Shown: positions 28,801 through 35,735, numbered from the stretch's first letter. The stretch is 64,000 bases of DNA from an uncultured Collinsella sp. (GCA_958437935.1 CAUBPS010000011.1:1-64000); one strand, 5' to 3'. The notes: a model not told the origin generated them from the letters alone. Numbers and translations: made by a program.

Positions 28801-31800
28801 GGTATAGATGGAACGTCCTATGGTTCGACGGCGCTGGAGCCGTGCGACAGTGGCAACTATCGCGTTACGGTTAAGGTGACTGACCCCAACTATCAGGGTA
28901 AAAAGTCCGCCGAGTTCTCGATTGCAAAGGCAAGCCAGGCCATTACGGGAACGACGAGCTATTCGGGTGTTTACGGTGGAGACCCCATTGTGTTTAACAA
29001 CGTTGCCCAGACTCCCGTGAGCTTTGAGCTGGTTGATTCCGATGGCGATGCGAGCCCGGTTTCGATTAAGGGACGCTGCGCGACGGTGAAGGCTGCCGGT
29101 ACGGCACGTGTTGTCGCCCATGCCAAGGCGTCTCGAAACTACCTTGCCGCCGAGGACGTCGAGTTGACGGTTTCCGTTGCACCTGCCCAGTTGCTGGTGA
29201 AGGTCGACGATGCCGAGCGCTTTGAGGGCCAGGAAAATCCCGAGTTTACTTCCAGCTTGGTGAGCCGTTGCGACACCTCGGACGTAAAGGTTACGTACTT
29301 CTGCTCGGCGAATAAGAAATCTCCGGCGGGTGAGTACCAGATTGATGCGGCGGTCGCCGATCCGAACTTTGATGTCGCGGTCGACCCTGGCACGCTGACG
29401 GTCAAGAAGAAGCCCGAGCACTACAAGGTGACGGCGAAGGCAGTCAACGGTTCGGTCGACAACGCCTTGGTTTCGGTTGTTGAGGGCGGGGACGCGATCC
29501 TCTCGGCGGCACCCGACGAGGGCTGCTACCTCGAGCGCGTGACGGTCGCGCAGGCCGGCTCGGGTGCGACCGTTGACCTCGACATTTCTGATTACAAGGG
29601 CGGGGCGTACGATGTCACGCTGAACGATGTCACCGCATCGCAGGAGGTCACGTTCGAGTTTGCGAAGGCGGACGTGCCGCGTGTGGTCGCGCAGCCGCAG
29701 GACGTGAGCGTCCATGGGGGCGATTCGGCTGTGCTCTCGGCTGCGGCCGAGGCAGGCAAAAACGTCGCCGACCACGCGGCCTCGTCCACGGGTTTCGCTG
29801 CCGAGATTGAGCTTTCGTACCAGTGGTTCCGCATGGCGAATGACAAGGCCGTGGCGCTCGATGGCGAGACGGGGGAGACGCTCTCGCTCGCGGACCTCGA
29901 TGACGAGCAAGCCGGCGAGTTTTTCTGCCGCATCACTCAACGCTACCTTGGCACCGAGAAGCAGACGGACAGTGATTATGCCTCCGTCTCCATCGTGCCG
30001 TGGGACACCCTTGTGTTTAACGGCGACCTACTGCCGGCAGCGAGTGCGCACAGCACGTACATCGGCACGATTGCCGGGGCCGCGGGCGGCAAGGCTCCGT
30101 ACGAGTACGCATGGGATGAGGCGAAGCTTCCCGACGGGCTCAAGCTCTCCCGTACTTCGGGCGGTCTGACGCTCTCGGGCGTTCCGTCCAAGACGGGCGT
30201 TTCTGCCTTCGATATCACGTGCACGGATGCCCGTGGCGAGGCCATGACCGCCCGCTTTGCGCTCGTTGTCCAGGCGAAGCACGTAAAACTTACGTTTACG
30301 GATGGCGACTTTACCTTTAATGGCGCGTCGCAGGCGCCCGAAGTTTCCGGTGCTCCTAAGGTCTGCAAGGGCGACCTTAAGGTCTGGTACTTCGGTACCG
30401 GAAGCACGCAATATTCCTTGACGGAGGCCCCGACCGATGCCGGCACGTACCGCGCTGTCGCCACGCTGCGCAGCCACGGCTACATCGGTGCCGCTGCCTG
30501 TGAGTTCGAGATCGCTCCGGCAAAGCTCAAGGTGAAGGTTGACGATGCCGAGCGCTTCGAGGGGGAGGCGAACCCAGCGTTTACCTCGAGCCTGGAGAGT
30601 GCGGTTGACACTTCGGGTGTGAAGGTCGAGTACTCCTGCGATGCCGATGAGAGCTCTCCTGCTGGCAAGTACCAGATTGGCGCGACGGTCACCGACCCGA
30701 ACTTCGATGTCGAGGTCGTGCCCGGAACGCTGACGGTGAAAAAGAAGCAGGAGCCCGTCGATCCCGACCCGGTGGTTCCGGACCCGGACAATCCGGACCC
30801 GGATAACCCTGACCCGGATAATCCGGAGCCCGACAATCCTGATCCGGATCCCAACCCCGATCCTGATAACCCCGAGCCCGATAACCCGGATAAGCCCGAG
30901 CGCTTTGAGGTGACGGCAAAGGCGGTCAACGGTTCGGTCGACAACGCTTCCGTCACCGTTGATGCGGGCGGCGACGTGACGCTCTCGGCGACGCCCGACG
31001 AGGGCTGCTACCTCGAGCAGGTGACGGTCACGGAAGCCGGCTCGGACAAGGCCATCGATCTCGATATCTCCGACTATGAGGGCGGAGCGTACGAGGTCAC
31101 GCTGAGTGGCGTCACCGCTTCGCACGAGATTACGTTCGAGTTTGCGAAAGCGGACGCTCCGAAGGTGATCACGCAGCCGCAGGACGCGAGTGCCCACGAG
31201 GGCGATGCTGTTGTGCTCTCGGTTGCTGCCGAGGCGGGGAAGAGCGTTGCCGACCGCGCATCTTCATCCACGGGTTCCGCCGCCGATGTCGGACTTTCCT
31301 ATCAGTGGTTCCACATGGTGGGCGGCGAGGCCGTGACGCTCGAGGGCGAGACAGGGGAGACGCTCCTCATCGAGGGCCTTGATGACGATTGCGCCGGCGA
31401 GTATTTCTGCCGTGTCACTCAGCGCTACCTTGGTACCGAGATGCAGGCGGACAGCGATCGCGCTGTCGTTTCCGTTGTGCCCCGGGATGCCCTCGTGTTC
31501 AACGGCGGTCTGCTGCCGGTTGCACGTGCGCATAGCACGTATCGCGCGACGATTTCGGGTGCCGCGGGTGGCGAAGCTCCGTATGAGTACACGTGGGACG
31601 ACGCTAAGCCCCCCGACGGGTTTAAGCTCACCCGCACGGCGGGCGGTCTGACGCTCTCGGGCGTCCCGTCCAAGGCCGGAGTGTCTACCTTTGACATCAC
31701 GTGCAAGGACGCTCAGGACAAGACCGTGACCGCGCACTTCGTTCTGGTCGTTCAGGCGAAGCGGGTCGAGCTCGCATTTGCAGGCGGCGACTTCGTCTAT

Positions 31801-32697
31801 AGTGGTGACACCCAGGCGCCCGAGGTCACGGGGGTTCCCAAGGCCTGCGAAGGTGACCTGAGGGTCAGGTATTACGGGACGGGCGGCACGCACTATTCGT
31901 CGAGTGAGGCCCCGACCGATGCCGGCACATATCGCGCCGTTGCCACGCTGCGTAGCAACGGGTATATTGGCGCCGCCTCGCGTAAGTTCAAGATTGCGCC
32001 GGCGAAGCTTAGGGTAAAGGTCGACGATGTTGAACGCTTCGAGGGAGAGGCGAATCCCGCCTTTACCTCGAGCCTAAAGAGCTCGGTCGATACCTCGGGC
32101 GTGAAGGTCGAGTACTCCTGCGTCGCCGATGAGAGTTCCCCGGCGGGCGAGTACCGGATCGAGGCGACGGTCACCGACCCGAGCTTCGATGTCACGGTTG
32201 AGCCCGGTACGCTGACGGTGAAGAAGCGGGAGCCTGTCGACCCGGACCCGGTGGTTCCCGATCCGGACAAGCCGGACCCGGACCAGCCTGACCCGGACCA
32301 GCCGGACAAGCCCGAGCCTGACCAGCCTGATCCGGGCAAGCCCGAGCCCGACAAACCGGAGCCTGATCAGCCGGACAAGCCGGACCCGGATAACCCGGAT
32401 AAGCCTGAGCCCGACAACCCGAGTAAGCCGGAGCCGGAAAAGCCCGGAACGCCCGATTCCGACCAGCCGGATTCAAAGGATCCGACAAAACCCGGTAGTT
32501 CGGATAACTCTGCGGTCGATAAGGCAAAGGCATCGGGTACGGAAAACTCTGGCAAGAAGGAGTCTTCCAAGTCGAGCGCTCAGCAGCTCGCCGACACGGG
32601 CGATCGTGCGCCATTGGCCGTCGCCGTCGCTGCGGGCGCCGTTGCGCTTGTCGCGCTGGGACTCGAGCTGCTGCGTCGCCGTCGCTCTGACGCGTAG
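19834..32697 (+). CDS. Giant sortase-anchored surface protein (BspA-type LRR, InlB-like repeats, Ig-like and MBG domains)
   Basis: The gene encodes 4287 residues. In order: a signal peptide (about 1-35, ending in AYA), a Ser/Asp/Glu-rich stretch (to about 130), and two tandem BspA-like leucine-rich blocks (about 137-425 and 523-810), each followed by a Big_3-like domain (TYGQGEKISLEGM). A long array of divergent InlB-type repeats follows (about 915-2570, recurring GYxFxGWY). Then come three large units starting near residues 2575, 3196 and 3690 (VTAKAVNGSVDN) with Ig-like, putative-Ig and MBG domains. Two Pro/Asp spacers (about 3642-3688 and 4133-4215) precede the sorting signal LADTGD at 4252, a hydrophobic helix and RRRR. 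A hydrophobic segment at about 1186-1213 interrupts the repeats. The likely role is adhesion to host or microbes at the cell wall. Confidence 0.85.
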   Translation: MNRITAALYRFLVVYLSVAMVVTSIPLAPSTAYADDASALAVENEAQETDSGSDTDAVDESSPSDESASSSSSDQTNNTQGDSSNAASDTSGTSLAQDLAGAATNSDAAKSLAATAEASSDDSEVDALTYEDNTIYQYAKLMPNGYVYPCDPDGNIVVKIDESKPYKNSVDGRWVSGLIVDYGTDEVPAQLCEGSIYLHSVRFENKSISKIGRNAFYGCSSLFDVYLSGMTIGAIESGAFFGCRSLGGLGYSEVTTIGSMGEGAFAWSGLGYTGLDKVVGLTSLPESAYSGCNQLTDTGLDKNTSITSIGADAFKNCSRLATTGLESNTTIETLGEGCFCGTDMSGGLALPLNSKIEELPNRAFSGTNLEDVYLGCNHVVLINSDTFPKHNMTVKVPAAMMSQYSSGRPKQVWESCNGSLPVPVGEVLQKIEISRDPDKMTYGQGEKISLEGMNVLFRYSHSTAIRNYEELIKSGDGECLAATPCDGDVFDGSMDGEPIQLVYDDGFTRLVTYSNGSLRQGAYEYAKLMPNYYLYPCDANGNLTVEIDENNPRENSVDGRMVTNLIVDYGVDEVDAQLCADSTNLRSVRFENSSISKIGLHAFYNCPNLTDITLSGMTIGTIGKEAFYGCRSLTSLNINETATIGSMGEAAFARSGLVSTGLDKVVGLTSIPDRAYEYCEALTDTGLDKNTSITSLGVCAFRGCSNLATTGLESNTTVETLGHTCFYGTDLSGGLTLPYNSKIEKLPKKAFYDTNLETVFLACNHAVLIDTDTFPKYNMTVMVPAKMIPKYSKGEPKAVWERCNGCLPVPVGKVLENVEISCDPNNMTYEPGDTISLEGMSVELDYPHSVSIWDYEALIKEELGEYLTATPCDGDVFDESMDGQPVKLVYDDGYSHFETQTKGTLQLKKPEPTSFQISYAQTIDKGERKLMDGVELPDVSGVTTIDAGTEVTLDAGALGMLNDNLTFKGWYDTESGKYISKETVCTFTPDKDLSLEARFKLKDHAVHINDAQATDSSQDFAHLSVTAQNCYRNAGETVGVSAVTDNALFLGWYLGEGDDAYAVSDQLDFTYTVDEADAMVSEDKTDARIEITPRYCAPQASVVLSVDGVDENGQPLGQFLSTGLYGIGSRVTVVAVPMPGYVFDYATDARGNVVFTGDDGPSYTFVLEGDVQYTARFREATDPAESLAALKAALIAAITAAAVLATMYGLGEIVDPIAADAVIEIGMADNIEDVAAVGTKVLKEIKDIIDDHKKPKPHGDHKIEIIATAQPEVGGVVTGGGIHYEGTVATLEAVANPGYRFVCWKENGVEVSTSPLKTMTITDLTPEVVKMTAVFEKKVEVTAVAEADGIQADFSTGCTASPVKQSITRGDQAMVTASEGPDYAFVGWFEDGLEVSPERTYIFKAEVDRHLVARFRKADKTILVNTDPFDSAEVLCDGMPVVDGKVRAKDGDILTFTVRPKVRPDNPEKTYRFVEWRETDAQGITIANKQEVCEYRVNGNARIEAVMDGRDAHTVRADADPLEGGTVTLKRGETAGMVLEVPEGERVTAEATPSEGYIFDGWYLSNGGSDATSTLVSSERSYTFEPITDCVIQAKFTRACKVDVVVEPAAAMAGKYMVHGEGYCMKGEPATLSIELTAEASKHFTFKGWYDAKTDLLLGTDPSYLEFYPEDVECTVRAVFEENTYTVTAKAKKTFVERGTVEIEGHPGASSVTCGYGDTVMLKAKANDGYRFDHWKDGSGKEYESAELVVKVTKSDTYTAIFTDSKPEVMVTADSWLGGTVTCNGTVVKPATDKFKLGETLHLTAKARPGYLFWGWYVNGRLKSLKHETTLVAKARGKTGHCVITAAFVPIDTVCVPLADPAEGGTVKASRILADRGAEVALKATPNPGYVFTGWYTADGSFESADAEFTCHQERSHVHVARFMAKSYEVDATTVVDSGTGSLVESSAAGWVEGTGTVEAGHAATLIAHALSGYAFEYWADASGAVVSRSCTYHVMPTSDTTLQAVFSTKQYAVDVSCEEGMGSVEGSGTYAAGQVATVRAVAAEDTAFVGWFRNGTCVSSKKTYRFTVREDTSLYAVFASGSYVVHTVASPAEGGAVSGFGGYGAGDRATLRAIANTGYSFAGWTDDKGETVSENADYTVKVAGDATYTATFTPKSYQVVLSASDDSVSILSGEGSYQFGDTVELNATPMGTKRFAGWYVLDAEGNKSLLSCDAHCWVKLDKDMVEGLEDDTLELQAVFADPYEVTVTGEVVVKDKASNRGCRVTGSGSFALGDKVELSAVAGMGYRFVGWSTDKEGTSIVETATTLDVAATQDITYYAQFESDGQVTITVTGSSIFRGTALLVDGIPAGSRSYDRGDMFMAIAIPWKKYHFSHWVDDAGVTVSYSAFYIGTAKENKQLTAVFYETGCDVQVATYPKDAGFSMVALGTGGSYHSAAIMFTVPHEGWKFKYWVDENGMPVGATPVINRVVFGNRTFTAVYERASMTVTAVDSRQGGHVEGSSEDESLGYAVTNEVENGESTTLTAVPDAGYVFDGWYARNDDGSLGDEPLSTDATWTFVPEDNMTVEARFAEAPKYKVTARAVNGSVDPESALVATDGKVTLSATPDEGCYLTRVTVAEEAGDDGSAGNAYGLDISDYKGGAYEVTLSGVSAPQQVTFEFAKAAAPEVLAQPQDASAYEGDPVELSVAAEAGRNVRVHAAVSSGSAADVKLSYQWYRVSDDGGKAVALKGETGETLSIVQLDSDGEGEYFCRITQNYLGTVTKTDTEHAKVSIVPREALVFNGRVLPVATAHDEYRAEIVGATGGKAPYAYNLDDVEVPEGMQLTLADDGSGALVLSGVPAATGVRRFKIGCTDDLGNKCDAHFALLVKAKEASLAFEGQTFTYNATAQAPELSGVPEGCEDDVKLTYVGTGDTHYSSDQAPVDAGTYRVVATLDAKGYVGNASCDFTIEKAPVDISIETSDVTYDGARHGAAVAVAGLDASAYSVIYCGIDGTSYGSTALEPCDSGNYRVTVKVTDPNYQGKKSAEFSIAKASQAITGTTSYSGVYGGDPIVFNNVAQTPVSFELVDSDGDASPVSIKGRCATVKAAGTARVVAHAKASRNYLAAEDVELTVSVAPAQLLVKVDDAERFEGQENPEFTSSLVSRCDTSDVKVTYFCSANKKSPAGEYQIDAAVADPNFDVAVDPGTLTVKKKPEHYKVTAKAVNGSVDNALVSVVEGGDAILSAAPDEGCYLERVTVAQAGSGATVDLDISDYKGGAYDVTLNDVTASQEVTFEFAKADVPRVVAQPQDVSVHGGDSAVLSAAAEAGKNVADHAASSTGFAAEIELSYQWFRMANDKAVALDGETGETLSLADLDDEQAGEFFCRITQRYLGTEKQTDSDYASVSIVPWDTLVFNGDLLPAASAHSTYIGTIAGAAGGKAPYEYAWDEAKLPDGLKLSRTSGGLTLSGVPSKTGVSAFDITCTDARGEAMTARFALVVQAKHVKLTFTDGDFTFNGASQAPEVSGAPKVCKGDLKVWYFGTGSTQYSLTEAPTDAGTYRAVATLRSHGYIGAAACEFEIAPAKLKVKVDDAERFEGEANPAFTSSLESAVDTSGVKVEYSCDADESSPAGKYQIGATVTDPNFDVEVVPGTLTVKKKQEPVDPDPVVPDPDNPDPDNPDPDNPEPDNPDPDPNPDPDNPEPDNPDKPERFEVTAKAVNGSVDNASVTVDAGGDVTLSATPDEGCYLEQVTVTEAGSDKAIDLDISDYEGGAYEVTLSGVTASHEITFEFAKADAPKVITQPQDASAHEGDAVVLSVAAEAGKSVADRASSSTGSAADVGLSYQWFHMVGGEAVTLEGETGETLLIEGLDDDCAGEYFCRVTQRYLGTEMQADSDRAVVSVVPRDALVFNGGLLPVARAHSTYRATISGAAGGEAPYEYTWDDAKPPDGFKLTRTAGGLTLSGVPSKAGVSTFDITCKDAQDKTVTAHFVLVVQAKRVELAFAGGDFVYSGDTQAPEVTGVPKACEGDLRVRYYGTGGTHYSSSEAPTDAGTYRAVATLRSNGYIGAASRKFKIAPAKLRVKVDDVERFEGEANPAFTSSLKSSVDTSGVKVEYSCVADESSPAGEYRIEATVTDPSFDVTVEPGTLTVKKREPVDPDPVVPDPDKPDPDQPDPDQPDKPEPDQPDPGKPEPDKPEPDQPDKPDPDNPDKPEPDNPSKPEPEKPGTPDSDQPDSKDPTKPGSSDNSAVDKAKASGTENSGKKESSKSSAQQLADTGDRAPLAVAVAAGAVALVALGLELLRRRRSDA

Positions 32698-32762
32698 CGG
32701 CTCTAAAGGGGCAACCAGATTGATACTTTGCACCATCTGGCCTGCTCAAGCGTTTATACTTG

Positions 32763-32792
32763 CGGGACGGGTATTTTGCCCGTCCCGTTTTT
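32763..32792 (+). terminator. Hairpin terminator between the surface protein gene and brnQ
   Basis: CGGGACGGG and CCCGTCCCG form a tight stem followed by TTTTT. It lies 24 bases before brnQ, so it could also act as an attenuator for it. Confidence 0.75.
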
Positions 32793-32815
32793 GTTTCGAC
32801 CCGAAAGGTGTGCCT

Positions 32816-34174
32816 ATGCCCTCATCTGCACCGCGCGGTCTGCGCTCCGACCATGTCGTTACCGTCGGCATCGCCCTGTTTTCGATGCTCTTTGGCGCCG
32901 GCAACCTCATCATTCCGCCGTTGCTGGCGCTCCAGGCCGGCACGGCCACACCGCTTGCCATGGTTGGCTTTTTGATTGCCGCCATCGGCCTGCCCGTCAT
33001 GGGCTTTATCGCCGTGGCGCTCGCCGGCACGGCGCGTGAGCTTGCCAGCCGCGTGCACCCCAAGTTTGGCGAGTTCTTTGTCGCGGCGGTGTATCTGGCC
33101 ATTGGCCCGTGCCTGGCCATTCCGCGTACGAGTTCCACGGCCTTCGAGATGCTGGTGCCGCTGTTGCCCGAGGGCGTCTCGCTCGGCACGGCGCGCCTGG
33201 TGTTTGCCATTGGCTTCTTTGTCGTCGCGTTTGCGCTCACGCTGCGCCCGGGCGTCATCACGCGCGTGCTCGGCCGCATTACGGGCCCCGCGCTCATCGC
33301 CCTAATCGTATTGGTCGTGGGCGCCGCCGTGGTCTCGCCGCTGGGTCCCGCTGCCGCGCCGCAGGCTCCCTATGATGCCGGTGCCGCCGTTCAGGGCTTT
33401 TTGACCGGCTACCAGACCATGGACCTGCTCGCGTCGCTCGCCTTTGGCATCATCATCGCCGAGACCATTCACGAGCTGGGCGTGACCGACGACAAGCGCG
33501 TGGCCTTCGAGATCTCGCGCTCCGGCGTGATCGCCGGCGTGCTCATGGCCATCATCTACTGCGGTCTGGCCCTTGCCGGTATGCAACTCGGCACTGTGAT
33601 GCCCGACGCCACCAACGGCGCTGCCATCCTTGCTCGCTCGGCCTCCATGCACTTTGGCCTTGCCGGCACGGTTGTGGTCTTTGCGATCTTTTTCCTCGCC
33701 TGCATGAACGTGTGCATCGGCCTTATCAGCTGCTGCTCGCGTTACTTCTGCGAGACGTATGTGGTCGAAGGGGGAGCGGAGGCGTCCGAGGAGGCCATGC
33801 GCCGTCCCTTTGCGGTTCTCGCCTTTGTGTTCGCGGCGTTTTCGTGCGTGCTTTCCAACGTGGGTCTCGACATGATCCTTATGTTCTCGGTGCCCATGCT
33901 CAACGCTTTGTACCCCGTTGCCATTGTGCTGGTGCTTATGGGCCTGGTGCACGGCTTTTGCGACGCTCATCCGCAGGTGTGGGTCTGGGTCGGCGGCGTC
34001 GTTGCTGTGCAGAGTGTGATCACCTCGGTCCGCGATGCGTTCTTTGCGGGCACGTGGCTGCCGTTTGATGCGCTACCCCTGGCAGACATCGGTGCCGCGT
34101 GGGCGCCGGTCGCCGTAGTTGCCTTTGTGATCGGTCTGCTCCACAGCAAGTTTGTCGCACATTCGAGGAGCTAG
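32816..34174 (+). CDS. brnQ: Branched-chain amino acid transporter, BrnQ family
   Basis: The 452-residue protein has about 12 membrane segments. Family features are the N-terminal VGIALFSMLFGAGNLIIPP and the AIGPCLAIPRTSSTAFEM segment, which carries the RT/S substrate and Na+ region. It imports leucine, isoleucine and valine with a cation. A longer in-frame reading upstream overlaps the previous gene in another frame and is rejected. ATG 32816 follows CCGAAAGGTGTG. The gene stands alone between the hairpin and the tRNA promoter. Confidence 0.9.
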   Translation: MPSSAPRGLRSDHVVTVGIALFSMLFGAGNLIIPPLLALQAGTATPLAMVGFLIAAIGLPVMGFIAVALAGTARELASRVHPKFGEFFVAAVYLAIGPCLAIPRTSSTAFEMLVPLLPEGVSLGTARLVFAIGFFVVAFALTLRPGVITRVLGRITGPALIALIVLVVGAAVVSPLGPAAAPQAPYDAGAAVQGFLTGYQTMDLLASLAFGIIIAETIHELGVTDDKRVAFEISRSGVIAGVLMAIIYCGLALAGMQLGTVMPDATNGAAILARSASMHFGLAGTVVVFAIFFLACMNVCIGLISCCSRYFCETYVVEGGAEASEEAMRRPFAVLAFVFAAFSCVLSNVGLDMILMFSVPMLNALYPVAIVLVLMGLVHGFCDAHPQVWVWVGGVVAVQSVITSVRDAFFAGTWLPFDALPLADIGAAWAPVAVVAFVIGLLHSKFVAHSRS

Positions 34175-34185
34175 GGTTTCTGCGC

Positions 34186-34214
34186 TTGCACAGGCGGTGA
34201 GTCTCCCCTATAAT
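34186..34214 (+). promoter_or_regulatory. Sigma-70-type promoter of the tRNA pair
   Basis: TTGCAC at 34186-34191 and a perfect TATAAT at 34209-34214 are separated by 17 bases and lie about 50 bases before tRNA-Pro. Confidence 0.8.
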
Positions 34215-34265
34215 TTCCTTCGCTTTGGGACACGCAAGGTTTAGACCTTAGCTGCTCAACACCTT

Positions 34266-34342
34266 CGGGACGTGGCGCAGTTTGGTAGCGCGCCTGCTTT
34301 GGGAGCAGGATGTCGCAGGTTCAAATCCTGTCGTCCCGACCA
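34266..34342 (+). tRNA. tRNA-Pro (anticodon UGG)
   Basis: The 77-base sequence folds as a cloverleaf. Acceptor strands CGGGACG and CGTCCCG pair, the anticodon loop is TTTGGGA with anticodon TGG, the T-loop is GGTTCAAATCC, and CCA is encoded. tRNA-Gly follows after six bases, so the two are one transcript. Confidence 0.97.
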
Positions 34343-34348
34343 TATCTT

Positions 34349-34422
34349 GCGGGCGTAGTTCAATGGTAGAACCCCAGCCTTCCAAGCTGATGACGCGGGT
34401 TCGATTCCCGTCGCCCGCTCCA
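34349..34422 (+). tRNA. tRNA-Gly (anticodon UCC)
   Basis: Acceptor strands GCGGGCG and CGCCCGC pair, the anticodon stem-loop CCAGCCTTCCAAGCTG carries TCC, the T-arm has GGTTCGATTCC, and CCA is encoded. Its 3' part recurs in inverted orientation at 34484-34506. Confidence 0.97.
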
Positions 34423-34435
34423 TAAGAATTGTTTT

Positions 34436-34473
34436 AACGGCTTTGGTTTCCTTTGGTGACCAGAGCCGTTTTT
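34436..34473 (+). terminator. Terminator of the tRNA pair
   Basis: AACGGCTTTGGT and ACCAGAGCCGTT pair almost perfectly, followed by a T-run. Confidence 0.8.
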
Positions 34474-34483
34474 GTTTAAGCGC

Positions 34484-34506
34484 CGGGCGACGGGAATCGA
34501 ACCCGC
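34484..34506 (-). pseudogene. Inverted 23-bp fragment of tRNA-Gly
   Basis: CGGGCGACGGGAATCGAACCCGC is the exact reverse complement of the 3' T-arm/acceptor region of the tRNA-Gly 62 bases upstream. It sits at the edge of the repeat that starts at 34513. It may mark a past integration or inversion at the tRNA 3' end. Confidence 0.7.
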
Positions 34507-34512
34507 TCTGCG

Positions 34513-34955
34513 CCCACCTAAGTTGCGTTGAAATACGGACTGTCTTTTGGCTTTTGCGAGCTCATTAAAGGCCGGGGTAGCTAATTTGGAGCGGGCTATT
34601 TGACTGCTCTAGCGATCGGCTGGCAAATGTGGCCAAAAAAGCCCTGTCACAAAATGACCGGTCTGGTGTTGGGCCACGAAAGCGGCCCATCTACTACGTT
34701 TGGCCTGCAGGGGTCGACCATAGCGGCATTTTCGGAAAATCGGCAAGCCGTCTACCAGCTGTTTTGATATTTCGGATTTCGGTATGGTCGAGGGTAATCG
34801 GTTAAACGTAGTAGATGGGCCCATTTTGTGGCGAACGGTGTGATTCGCGGTCCAAGGCCGCCGGTTTCGGATGGCCAACGTAGAAGTCGCGGTGAAGTAG
34901 TTTCTGAAAAGCGCGAATAAGCCTAAACGGAACTATTTCACCGCAACTTAGGTGG
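34513..34955. repeat. Composite 443-bp repeat with nested inverted ends (copy B)
   Basis: The outer ends are CCCACCTAAGTTGCGTTGAA (34513 on) and its near reverse complement ending at 34955. They match the arms of the hairpin at 4343-4414. Nested inside are GGCCCATCTACTACGTTT (about 34684-34701) and AAACGTAGTAGATGGGCC (about 34804-34821), each the end of an about 85-bp unit also present at 3011-3095. No convincing gene lies in the 34423-34963 gap. Confidence 0.75.
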
Positions 34956-34963
34956 GGATGGGG

Positions 34964-35419
34964 TTAGTTGCGGGGGCGGTGGCGGAGCTTGTCGATGGTG
35001 GCGTCGGTGCTTCGGCTGCGGGCTTCGGCTGCGGTTTGGCGCTTGCGGCGGTAGTCGATCATGCCTTGGATGATGGGCTTGCCAAAGCTCACGACATCAT
35101 CGTTGTAGATGGCGGTTCGGGCTGCGAGGAGGCAGTCGCTAAAGTCCATATGCGTTTTGCCAAAGAGTTTGACGGCAAGGGCGACAACGGTGGGCTCGTC
35201 GACCATGACGTCATCGAGCAGCCTTTTCATGGCCGCAGCAATCTCAACGCGGGGAACCTTATAGACGTCGCGCAGCGTGACCACGACGCGCGTGATGATC
35301 TCGGGGTAGACACGAGCGGTGCGCGTGGCGATGACCTTGGCGGCGCGCGGTGACAGGACCTCGTCGTCGTCGAGCAGATAGCGCAGGATGACGGTCTCGT
35401 CGATGATGGTGCTACTCAT
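34964..35419 (-). CDS. PIN-domain toxin (VapC-like ribonuclease)
   Basis: The 151-residue protein starts with STIIDETVILRYLLDDD, where the first PIN acidic residue lies. It has VDEPTVVALAVKLF in the middle and THMDFSDCLLAA near residue 100, which matches the D-x-x-D pattern of VapC active sites. PIN toxins cleave tRNA, rRNA or mRNA when their antitoxin is lost. The C terminus is basic (RRKRQ and RHRPRN) and could touch RNA. The start overlaps the end of the upstream antitoxin-like gene by eight bases, the usual coupling in toxin-antitoxin pairs. Confidence 0.75.
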   Translation of the reverse strand: MSSTIIDETVILRYLLDDDEVLSPRAAKVIATRTARVYPEIITRVVVTLRDVYKVPRVEIAAAMKRLLDDVMVDEPTVVALAVKLFGKTHMDFSDCLLAARTAIYNDDVVSFGKPIIQGMIDYRRKRQTAAEARSRSTDATIDKLRHRPRN

Positions 35420-35735
35420 GGATATCTACTTCCTCGGGGCCCAAAATCGAATCGTCACTTTCTGTGGCAAGGTATTCAATCCAGGCATTGCGCTCCTCGG
35501 AGCGGCGATTGGGGTCCCCATATGCTTTGAGCGATCCATAGGCGGCGGTGCCGTCCTTTGAGCGCACGGCGACCGGCTGAAAGGGGAGCTTGCGCATCAA
35601 AATGCTCTGCGCGACAAATAGACGTACGGCCTCGGCGAGCGATGTGCCCATGGCGTCGTAGAGGCGCTCGGCATGCTGCTTGTCTTCCTCGCGAATGCGC
35701 ACCTGCAGGATGGCTCTTTTTTGAGTCGATGACAT
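35412..35735 (-). CDS. RelB/DinJ-type antitoxin
   Basis: The 107-residue protein has a ribbon-helix-helix-like N terminus (KRAILQVRIREEDKQHAERLYDAMGTSLAEAVRLFVAQ, residues about 6-45), as in RelB/DinJ antitoxins. A likely disordered C-terminal part would wrap the toxin. I chose the ATG at 35735 because AAGGGGG precedes it; a longer reading to 35801 is less plausible. RelB-type antitoxins normally pair with RelE/YafQ toxins, so pairing with a PIN toxin is a hybrid. The pair probably represses its own promoter in the AT-rich stretch around 35800-35860. Confidence 0.72.
   Translation of the reverse strand: MSSTQKRAILQVRIREEDKQHAERLYDAMGTSLAEAVRLFVAQSILMRKLPFQPVAVRSKDGTAAYGSLKAYGDPNRRSEERNAWIEYLATESDDSILGPEEVDIHE

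Noticed and set aside
25156..29940. 1594-codon open frame on the minus strand inside the giant surface gene
   Set aside because: It is the antisense shadow of a GC-rich, codon-biased gene. Its protein has no signal, domain or motif, and it lacks a credible ribosome site. The same holds for the 22546-25035 minus frame and the long minus frames across the hyf genes.
30757..30900. CRISPR-like or tandem repeat array
   Set aside because: The short repeats encode the Pro/Asp cell-wall spacer of the surface protein in frame. There are no unique spacers, and no cas genes are in the window.
34609..34878. 89-codon minus frame in the tRNA-downstream gap
   Set aside because: It lies wholly inside the repeat element. 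Its similarity to a translated stretch at 3011-3095 comes from the shared DNA repeat and is not evidence for a protein.
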